A DNA stretch of 64,000 bases, from contig JAHBYW010000002.1 in the NCBI GenBank assembly GCA_019635755.1, forward strand, positions 310,001 through 374,000, given 5' to 3'. This document shows positions 58,123 through 64,000 of this stretch, piece by piece. This stretch comes from Rhizobiaceae bacterium. GTDB lineage: Bacteria > Pseudomonadota > Alphaproteobacteria > Rhizobiales > Rhizobiaceae. Position 1 is the stretch's first letter; every line of letters begins with the position of its first letter. Below the pieces are notes generated by a model, which was not told the DNA's origin, did not search any database, and was given only the letters and a program-made list of their open reading frames with translations. Both the position numbers and the translations under genes were made by a program.

Positions 58123-59619
58123 ATGCTCACTCAGCTCTCCACGCACGCGATGCGCCAGTCGCTCGCGGTGGCGGCCATCGCGCTCATGATCGGCGCCGGC
58201 ACGGCGCCGGGTCTGGTTCCGATGGCGCACGCCCAGGGGCCGGATTCGGTCGCCGACCTTGCCGAGGGCCTGCTGGACGCCGTGGTCAACATCTCCACAT
58301 CGCAGACGGTGAAAGGCACCGAGGGCGAAGGCACGGTGCCGATGCCCGAACTGCCCGAAGGGTCGCCGTTTCAGGATTTCTTCGACGATTTCTTCAAGGA
58401 CCGGCAGGGCGGCGATGGCGGCGGCGACCGCAAGGTCCAATCGCTGGGCTCCGGCTTCATCATCGATGCCGAACAGGGCATCGTGATCACCAACAACCAC
58501 GTGATTGCCGACGCGGACGAGATCGAGATCAACTTCGCCGACGGCGGCAAGCTGAAGGCCGAGCTGGTCGGCAAGGACACCAAGACGGACATCGCGGTGC
58601 TGAAGGTCGATCCGTCGCTGCGCACGCTGAAGGCGGTCAAGTTCGGCGATTCCAACGTCATGCGGATCGGCGACTGGGTGATGGCGATCGGCAATCCGTT
58701 CGGGCTCGGCGGCACGGTGACGCTGGGCATCGTGTCGGCGCGCAACCGCGACATCCAGTCCGGCCCCTATGACGATTTCATCCAGACCGACGCAGCGATC
58801 AATCGCGGCAATTCCGGCGGACCGCTGTTCAACATGGACGGCGAGGTCATCGGCATCAACACCGCGATCATCTCGCCGTCGGGTGGCTCGATCGGCATCG
58901 GCTTCTCGATCCCGTCGCAGCTCGCCGTCAGCGTCATCGACCAGCTGCGCCAGTACGGCGAGACACGGCGCGGCTGGCTGGGCGTCCGCATCCAGCCGGT
59001 CACCGAGGACATCGCCGAGAGCCTCGGCATGACGTCGACCCGCGGCGCCCTGGTCGCCGGCGTCATCAAGGGCGGCCCGGTCGACAATGGCGTCATCCAG
59101 CCGGGAGACGTCATCACGACGTTCGACGGCAAGGCGGTCAAGGACATGCGCGACCTGCCGCGTGTCGTGGCCGAAAGCCCCGTCGGCAAGGCCGTCGACG
59201 TCATCATCATCCGCAAGGGAGTCGAGCAGACCGTCAAGGTGACGCTCGGCCGGCTCGAGGACGGCGAGAAGCTGGCCGAGGCCGAAACGACGGCACCGAG
59301 CGACCAGGGTCCGATCGCGACCGCGACCGTTCTGGGGATGACGATCGGCGAACTGAACGACGAGGCACGGACCAAGTTCTCGATCGGCAAGGAGATTTCC
59401 GGCGTCGTCATTACCGAGGTGGCTGCCGGTTCGGCCGCGGCCGAGCGCGGCATCCAGGCCGGCGAGGTGATTACCGAGATCGCGCAGGAGTCGGTCTCCT
59501 CGCCGAGGCAGGTCATGGACCGCATCAACGCGCTGAAAGAGCAGGGTCGCAAGAACGCGCTGCTGATGCTGGCGTCGAAGACCGGCGAGCTGCGCTTCGT
59601 GACCATCCGGATGGACTGA
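58123..59619 (+). CDS. degP: Periplasmic serine protease/chaperone DegP (Do family)
   Basis: A 498-residue HtrA protease. A signal peptide (to about residue 38, MAHAQ) is followed by the trypsin-like domain with the triad His in TNNHVIADAD, Asp in KTDIAVLKV and Ser in RGNSGGPLFN, then two PDZ domains (GWLGVRIQPVTEDIAES; GVVITEVAAGSAAAERG). It degrades or refolds damaged envelope proteins. ATG 58123 is used; ATG 58147 would trim eight residues. A strong terminator follows the stop. Confidence 0.95.
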   Translation: MLTQLSTHAMRQSLAVAAIALMIGAGTAPGLVPMAHAQGPDSVADLAEGLLDAVVNISTSQTVKGTEGEGTVPMPELPEGSPFQDFFDDFFKDRQGGDGGGDRKVQSLGSGFIIDAEQGIVITNNHVIADADEIEINFADGGKLKAELVGKDTKTDIAVLKVDPSLRTLKAVKFGDSNVMRIGDWVMAIGNPFGLGGTVTLGIVSARNRDIQSGPYDDFIQTDAAINRGNSGGPLFNMDGEVIGINTAIISPSGGSIGIGFSIPSQLAVSVIDQLRQYGETRRGWLGVRIQPVTEDIAESLGMTSTRGALVAGVIKGGPVDNGVIQPGDVITTFDGKAVKDMRDLPRVVAESPVGKAVDVIIIRKGVEQTVKVTLGRLEDGEKLAEAETTAPSDQGPIATATVLGMTIGELNDEARTKFSIGKEISGVVITEVAAGSAAAERGIQAGEVITEIAQESVSSPRQVMDRINALKEQGRKNALLMLASKTGELRFVTIRMD

Positions 59620-59648
59620 CGGCGCAGGCTGCAGCCACCGATCGACAG

Positions 59649-59670
59649 AGGCGGCCGCGGCCGCCTTTTT
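59649..59670 (+). terminator. Rho-independent terminator after degP
   Basis: A perfect palindrome (AGGCGGCCG/CGGCCGCCT, 59649-59666) is followed by TTTTT at 59666-59670. It is 30 bases after the degP stop and just before the convergent acetyltransferase gene's stop, so it can also limit read-through toward that gene. Confidence 0.88.
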
Positions 59671-59672
59671 CG

Positions 59673-60260
59673 TTACCTCGACGCCGTGGCAGAGCCGCGC
59701 GGTCCCGCCGCGAGCCAGTCCTGGCGTGCCAGCCGATACATCACGTGCCGCTTCAGGTGCGGGTGGCTGTCGGGCACCTTCGGGTGATCGAAGTCGCTCG
59801 CAGGATCGCGGCGCATGCCGAGCCGCTCCATGACCGCGGTGGAACGGCGGTTTGCCCCGACGGCGAAGGACACGATCTCCTGCAGGCCCAATGTCTCGAA
59901 GCCAAACGCCAGCCAGCGGTCGGCCGCTTCCGTGACATAGCCCTTGCCCCAGTGCTCCGGCACGATGCGCCAGCCGATTTCGATCATGTCGGCGGGAAAC
60001 AGCGGGTCCAGTTCGGCCTCGACGATGCCGGTGAAGCCGATGCATTCGCCGGTCTCGGCCAGTTCCACGGCCGCGAAGCCATAGCCGTCGCGGGCGATCT
60101 CGGCGCGGATCACGTCGAGGAATGCGTCGGCAGCCGCGCGATCACGTCGACCCGCAAAGAACTCCATGACCCGGTCGTCGCTGTTGATGCGATGGAACAG
60201 CGCGCGGTCCCGGTCCTTCCAGTTGCGGAGGACGAGCCGCGCGGTCGCCAGTGGCCTCAC
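59673..60260 (-). CDS. GNAT family N-acetyltransferase (RimJ/RimL-like)
   Basis: A 195-residue acetyltransferase of the GNAT fold: TARLVLRNWKDRDRALFHRI at the start, the acetyl-CoA-binding block EIGWRIVPEHWGKGYVTEAA and the NRRSTAVMERLGM block that follows it. The start is GTG 60260, which overlaps the serB stop by four bases, so it is coupled to serB. It resembles N-terminal protein acetyltransferases of the RimJ/L type; the substrate is not known. Confidence 0.88.
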   Translation of the reverse strand: MRPLATARLVLRNWKDRDRALFHRINSDDRVMEFFAGRRDRAAADAFLDVIRAEIARDGYGFAAVELAETGECIGFTGIVEAELDPLFPADMIEIGWRIVPEHWGKGYVTEAADRWLAFGFETLGLQEIVSFAVGANRRSTAVMERLGMRRDPASDFDHPKVPDSHPHLKRHVMYRLARQDWLAAGPRGSATASR

Positions 60261-61144
60261 GTCACGAAGTCCGCGCGGCGGTAGCCCTGGATGTACAGCA
60301 GCCCGGTCAGGTCGCCATGATCGATGCGCATCCGGGCGGCCTGAGCGACGGCCGGTTTCGCATGCAGCGCGACGCCGGACCCTGCGAGGCCAAGCATGTC
60401 GAGGTCGTTGGCGCCGTCGCCGACGGCGATCGCGTCGGCGGTCGACCGCGCCAGCCGCGCGGCGATCTCGCGCAGCGCGCTGGCCTTCGCCTCGCGGCCG
60501 AGGATCGGTTCGGCCACGCGGCCCGCCAGGCGGCCAGCCTCTTCGATCAGGATGTTGGCTCGGTTCTCGTCGAAGCCGATCCGGGCGGCGACCGGCCCGG
60601 TGAAGGCCGTGAACCCGCCGGACACCAGGGCGGTCCATGCTCCGTTCGCGCGCATGGTGCGAACGAGCTCCAGCGCGCCGGCGGCCAGGGTGATGCGCCT
60701 GTCGATGATGTCGCCGACGACAGCGGCGGGAAGCCCCTTCAGCAGCGCCACGCGCTCTCGCAGCGCGGGCTCGAAGGCGATTTCGCCGTTCATCGAGCGC
60801 GCCGTGATCGCCGCGACATGCTCCTTCAGGCCAACCTCGTCGGCGAGTTCGTCGATGCATTCCTGGTCGATCATGGTCGAATCCATGTCGGCGATCAGGA
60901 TCGATTTGCGGCGGCCGGCGGCCTCCTGGACGACGATGTCGACGGGCTGGCCTGCGAGCGCACCGGCGATGGCAGCACGCGCCGTCGCGATGTCCGCGGC
61001 CGCCGGCAGCGCGATGTCGCATGCCTCCGACTCGGCAAGCCATAGCGGACCGCTTGCGCCTGCGGCCTGCGCCGCCATATTCGCCAGCGGCGCGGTCAGG
61101 TGGCCGGCGCCGGGACGGGTGATGAGCGTGGCGACGAGCGGCAT
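60257..61144 (-). CDS. serB: Phosphoserine phosphatase SerB
   Basis: A 295-residue HAD phosphatase that makes L-serine from phosphoserine. The HAD motifs are DMDSTMIDQECID (nucleophile Asp), LVSGGFTAFTGPVA (Ser) and VGDGANDLDML. An N-terminal regulatory-like region of about 75 residues precedes the catalytic domain. ATG 61144 gives the normal start; the frame is open upstream into miaA. It is divergent from miaA with 22 bases between starts, so a shared promoter region is needed. Confidence 0.94.
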   Translation of the reverse strand: MPLVATLITRPGAGHLTAPLANMAAQAAGASGPLWLAESEACDIALPAAADIATARAAIAGALAGQPVDIVVQEAAGRRKSILIADMDSTMIDQECIDELADEVGLKEHVAAITARSMNGEIAFEPALRERVALLKGLPAAVVGDIIDRRITLAAGALELVRTMRANGAWTALVSGGFTAFTGPVAARIGFDENRANILIEEAGRLAGRVAEPILGREAKASALREIAARLARSTADAIAVGDGANDLDMLGLAGSGVALHAKPAVAQAARMRIDHGDLTGLLYIQGYRRADFVT

Positions 61145-61166
61145 CGGGACAGAGGCGGGTGGCGTC

Positions 61167-62081
61167 GTGAAAAACGCGATCCTGATAGCGGGCCCCACCG
61201 CCAGCGGCAAGTCGTCGCTGGCGATGCGTCTCGCGGCGCGCGATGGCGGCGTGATCGTCAACACGGATGCCATGCAGGTCTATTCGACGCTCGAGATCCT
61301 GACCGCGCGGCCGAGCGCGGCCGACATGGCGCAGGCTCCGCACGTCCTTTACGGCCATGTCGCGCCTAGGATCAGCTATTCCGTCGGCGCCTGGCAGCGC
61401 GAGGTGGCCGACCTGGCCGCCCAGGGCACGTTCAATACGGCGAGGCCGATCTTCGCCGGGGGCACAGGCCTCTACTTCCGCGCGCTCACTGAAGGGCTTT
61501 CGCACATGCCCGACATACCGCAGCCGGTGCGGGATCGGTGGCGCTACCAGCTGCTGGAGGATGGGCCCGAGCGGCTGCACCGCCTGCTGATGCGGGAGGA
61601 TCCCGAGACGGCGATGCAGCTCAGCGCCGGCGACGGACAGCGCATCGTGCGTGCGCTCGAGGTCATGGACGCGTCCGGCCGGTCGATCCGGGACTGGCAG
61701 CGGCAGGCTGGCCGGCCGCTGGTCGACCGCGCCTCCGCGCGGTTCTACGTGATCGAGCCGGACCGCGGCGAGCTCGTCGCACGCATCGAGCGCAGGTTCG
61801 ACGCGATGGTGAGCGCAGGCGCGATGGACGAGGCGCGGTCCGTCGCTGCGCTTCGGCTCGATCCGGCTCTGCCGGCGGCGAAGGCGATCGGCCTGCGCGA
61901 ATTGGCCGCGGTTGCCGACGGGGCGATGCAGCTCAGTGATGCAATCGAGCGCGCCAAGGCCGCGACACGGCAATACGCCAAGCGCCAGTCCACCTGGTTC
62001 CGCAACCAGTTCGGTCCTGAATGGACGCGACTCGACCTGGATTTCCGGTCGCTGTCGGCGGAGCGCACTGGACCGTTGTAA
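61167..62081 (+). CDS. miaA: tRNA dimethylallyltransferase MiaA
   Basis: A 304-residue enzyme that adds a dimethylallyl group to A37 of tRNAs reading UNN codons. P-loop IAGPTASGKSSLAMRL and the substrate motif NTDAMQVYSTLEILTARP are clear, as is the IFAGGTGLYFRALTEGL block and the C-terminal TRQYAKRQSTWFRNQ. GTG 61167 starts the conserved region; the frame is open upstream because of divergent serB. A GC hairpin (62113-62138) follows. Confidence 0.95.
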   Translation: MKNAILIAGPTASGKSSLAMRLAARDGGVIVNTDAMQVYSTLEILTARPSAADMAQAPHVLYGHVAPRISYSVGAWQREVADLAAQGTFNTARPIFAGGTGLYFRALTEGLSHMPDIPQPVRDRWRYQLLEDGPERLHRLLMREDPETAMQLSAGDGQRIVRALEVMDASGRSIRDWQRQAGRPLVDRASARFYVIEPDRGELVARIERRFDAMVSAGAMDEARSVAALRLDPALPAAKAIGLRELAAVADGAMQLSDAIERAKAATRQYAKRQSTWFRNQFGPEWTRLDLDFRSLSAERTGPL

Positions 62082-62112
62082 CGATTTCGTGGGTTCGCGC
62101 CAAAGTCGTTGC

Positions 62113-62138
62113 CCCGCGCGTCAGATTTCCCGCGCGGG
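62113..62138 (+). terminator. Hairpin after miaA, possible weak terminator
   Basis: CCCGCGCG at 62113-62120 pairs with CGCGCGGG at 62131-62138 around a 10-base loop. No T-run follows, so its action as a terminator is uncertain. Confidence 0.3.
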
Positions 62139-62207
62139 TTGTCGGGATTAACCGACCGTAAGGTCCCCCGTGGCATAAACCCGAAAGGACCACCGCCCCG
62201 GACCTTC

Positions 62208-62999
62208 ATGCGTTTCCACAAGTCGGAATCGGCATTCTTTGTCTTCATCACCGTCATCCTGGCCGCGGGCCTGGTGACGATCCACGCCTATCGCGTCATC
62301 GTGCAGTCGACCTACGACCTTTATCAGCCCGGGCGGCTGGAAACGATCGAGTATCTGAGGACGCTGCTGTTCGCGACCGGCGTGCTCCTGGCGACGGCGC
62401 TCGTGTTCGGCGTCTTCCTGATCTACCCGCTGATCCGGACTCAGGTGAAGGAGGAGGGGAAGCTGCGGGCGATGACCGAATCGCTCTCGGCGCGGTCGGA
62501 GACGCTCCAGCAGGCGGCGCTGACCGACAGCCTGACCGGCATGCAGAACCGCCGCTATTTCGACGACGCGCTGAAGGAGTACCTTGCCGAGTTCCGCCGC
62601 ATCGACAAGCCGGTCGGCCTGATGATCCTCGACCTCGACCATTTCAAGCAGGTCAACGACACGCATGGCCATGACGTGGGCGACGAGGTGCTGCGCGCCG
62701 TGTCGAACTGCCTGAAGGACATGACGCGCTATCATGACGTCGTCGCCCGTCTCGGCGGCGAGGAGTTCGCCGTCGTCGCCCCGAACATGGATGGCGACCT
62801 GCTGATGAAACTGGCCGAGCGCATCCGCAAGGCCATTGCCGGAATGGCGATCGTGTCCGGCAATGTACGGCTGAAGATCACAACAAGCGTCGGGCTTGCC
62901 GTGTGGGACGGTCGTGAGACGGCGGACCAGTTCTACCGTCGCGCCGACACCATGCTCTACCAGGCGAAGAAGCTCGGCCGGAACCGCGTCTGCGCCTGA
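62208..62999 (+). CDS. Membrane diguanylate cyclase (GGDEF domain)
   Basis: A 263-residue protein with two N-terminal transmembrane helices (FFVFITVILAAGLVTIHAY; LLFATGVLLATALVFGVFLI) and a GGDEF domain from about residue 100. The active-site sequence is GGEEF (RLGGEEFAVVAP), a functional variant, and the metal-binding Asp is in LDLDHFKQVND. No clear inhibitory RxxD site is visible before the GGEEF motif. It should make cyclic di-GMP in response to an unknown membrane signal. ATG 62208 is used. Confidence 0.9.
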   Translation: MRFHKSESAFFVFITVILAAGLVTIHAYRVIVQSTYDLYQPGRLETIEYLRTLLFATGVLLATALVFGVFLIYPLIRTQVKEEGKLRAMTESLSARSETLQQAALTDSLTGMQNRRYFDDALKEYLAEFRRIDKPVGLMILDLDHFKQVNDTHGHDVGDEVLRAVSNCLKDMTRYHDVVARLGGEEFAVVAPNMDGDLLMKLAERIRKAIAGMAIVSGNVRLKITTSVGLAVWDGRETADQFYRRADTMLYQAKKLGRNRVCA

Positions 63000-63227
63000 G
63001 CGGCGCGCTCGAATTTCCACGCCAGACGCCTGTTCCGGGATCCCTCCGAGTACCAGCCGGCACTCCCGAACGGATCCACGCAATCTGTCGCATGCTCCGG
63101 TCGACGAAATCCTCGCCTGGATAGCGGGCTGGAATCCGGGCACGTCGGGGAAGGATGCCGCGCCGGTTGCGTGACGTCGACGGCTTTCGCGCTAGCCGGC
63201 GCCCCCGCGCCGGCCCAGGGGACCGGA

Positions 63228-64000
63228 TCAGTCGCGGAGCGGCCGGAAGCTGGAGAAGCCGCCGCGCGAGGCGAAGCGGTCGGTACCGCTTGGATTCTGC
63301 TGCATGGGCTGCGGCCGCCGGTACTCGGTCTCGCCCGCCTGGCGGACAGGGCTCACTGCCTCACCGGCGATGGCGTTGCCCTGCGGCTTCGGGACGTTGC
63401 GCAGCCTCTCGACGATCTGCGCCAGGTCGATCTCGCCCTCGTCGCCGCTCGGCTCCGTGTTCGAATATTTCTTGCCGGCGCCGGGCAGCAGCGTTGCCTC
63501 CATGCGCTCGAACTTCATACGCATGGTGGTCGCGACGCCTTCGCCGAACGCGATCGCCTCGCGCTGGCCCATGGACGAAAGGAACGACAGGGTCGAGGCT
63601 GAGGAGTCGGCGATTGCCGAGCGGATGATCGCCTGGTCCTGCTCATTGGCGAGACGCATGGCGAACACTGTCGAGCACTGCGACAGGATCGTCGGATCGA
63701 GCTCGCCCGGGCGCTGGGTCACGACGCCGAGGTAACAGCCATACTTGCGGCCCTCCTTGGCGATGCGCGAAAGCGCATGTCGCGTCGGCGCGAAGCCGAG
63801 GCGGGGGTCGGCCGGCATGTAGCGATGCGCCTCCTCGCAGAGCACGAGGAGCCTGAGCCGCCCCTCGCTCCAGAGCGCGAGGTCGAAGGCCAGCCGTGCC
63901 AGTACCGAGCACACCGAGTTCACCACTTCCGACGGCATGCCGGCCATCTCGAAGCAGGTAACCGGCCGGTTGTCGTGCGGCACGCGGAAGATGCGCCCGA
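63228..64000 (-). CDS. HerA-like hexameric ATPase/helicase, 5' truncated
   Basis: The C-terminal 257 residues of a HerA/VirB4-superfamily DNA-translocating ATPase; the frame is open to the window edge, so the start and Walker A lie outside. The Walker B region LLVLCEEAHRYMP is present, with SRIAKEGRKYGCYLGVVTQRP, a segment typical of HerA. The C-terminal tail is Pro/Gln/Arg-rich. Relatives work in DNA end processing with NurA, or in bacterial defence systems; the rest of its neighbourhood is needed to decide. Confidence 0.88.
   Translation of the reverse strand, partial: GRIFRVPHDNRPVTCFEMAGMPSEVVNSVCSVLARLAFDLALWSEGRLRLLVLCEEAHRYMPADPRLGFAPTRHALSRIAKEGRKYGCYLGVVTQRPGELDPTILSQCSTVFAMRLANEQDQAIIRSAIADSSASTLSFLSSMGQREAIAFGEGVATTMRMKFERMEATLLPGAGKKYSNTEPSGDEGEIDLAQIVERLRNVPKPQGNAIAGEAVSPVRQAGETEYRRPQPMQQNPSGTDRFASRGGFSSFRPLRD

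Overview
The window is a GC-rich chromosomal segment of an alphaproteobacterium, most likely of the order Hyphomicrobiales (Rhizobiales) and probably close to Mesorhizobium, Aminobacter or other Phyllobacteriaceae. The evidence is the division/cell-wall order murD-ftsW-murG-murC-murB-ddl-ftsQ-ftsA-ftsZ-lpxC-bamD-recN-ligA, an FtsZ with a long linker, the trio RHH/DUF4169/SspB, the order thyA-folA-hflK-hflC-DUF2065-degP, and a circularly permuted two-piece tmRNA whose tag reads ANDNYAEARLAA. The genus is inference; there is no rRNA in the window. I saw no tRNA, CRISPR array, insertion sequence or prophage.

Layout. 1-17.5 kb: peptidoglycan precursor synthesis (murD, murG, murC, murB, ddl), divisome (ftsW, ftsQ, ftsA, ftsZ), lipid A (lpxC), outer-membrane assembly (bamD) and DNA repair/replication (recN, ligA). 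Most genes overlap by 1-4 bases, but one inverted membrane-protein gene and a gap of about 0.5 kb split the cluster between murB and ddl. 17.6-29.1 kb: mixed housekeeping and small genes: AzlCD exporter, aminopeptidase P, DUF1127 protein, prmA, a SCO protein, a phosphonate-type acetyltransferase, a beta-barrel-like protein flanked by related GC-rich palindromes, YetF-like protein, SDR, and a Tat-dependent L,D-transpeptidase. 29.1-31.4 kb: the only obviously accessory stretch: a frameshifted XRE-type regulator and an AT-richer OLD-family ATPase/TOPRIM gene. 31.5-37.2 kb: M20 amidohydrolase, sterol-desaturase-like enzyme, and a uvrD helicase whose coding sequence carries a nested palindromic repeat element in frame. 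37.2-45.8 kb: VOC protein, a kinase-like/acyl-CoA-synthetase-C-domain fusion, an ArsR/SRPBCC/VOC operon with a clear operator palindrome, DNA alkylation repair, TMEM43-like protein, dienelactone hydrolase plus cupin, a thioesterase and a GlcD-type oxidase. 45.9-49.7 kb: a large AsmA protein. 49.7-59.7 kb: a protein quality-control neighbourhood with sspB, tmRNA (ssrA), hflK, hflC and degP, interrupted by a HepT/MntA toxin-antitoxin pair and containing thyA and folA. 59.7-64 kb: acetyltransferase, serB, miaA, a membrane diguanylate cyclase and the truncated end of a HerA-like ATPase gene.

How the genes work together. The first 13 kb supplies lipid II, the Z ring and its membrane anchor, lipid A commitment and the BAM lipoprotein, so envelope growth and division are encoded together. 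Around 50-60 kb, tmRNA tags stalled nascent chains, SspB delivers tagged chains to ClpXP, HflKC modulates FtsH and DegP handles periplasmic misfolding; their proximity is striking. thyA and folA are adjacent and metabolically coupled, because thymidylate synthase makes the dihydrofolate that DHFR recycles.

The items most worth follow-up are the permuted tmRNA with a TA module wedged between it and sspB, the palindromic element translated inside UvrD, the isolated OLD-family gene next to a broken regulator, and the kinase/AMP-binding-C fusion. None of these is proved here to be a new system.
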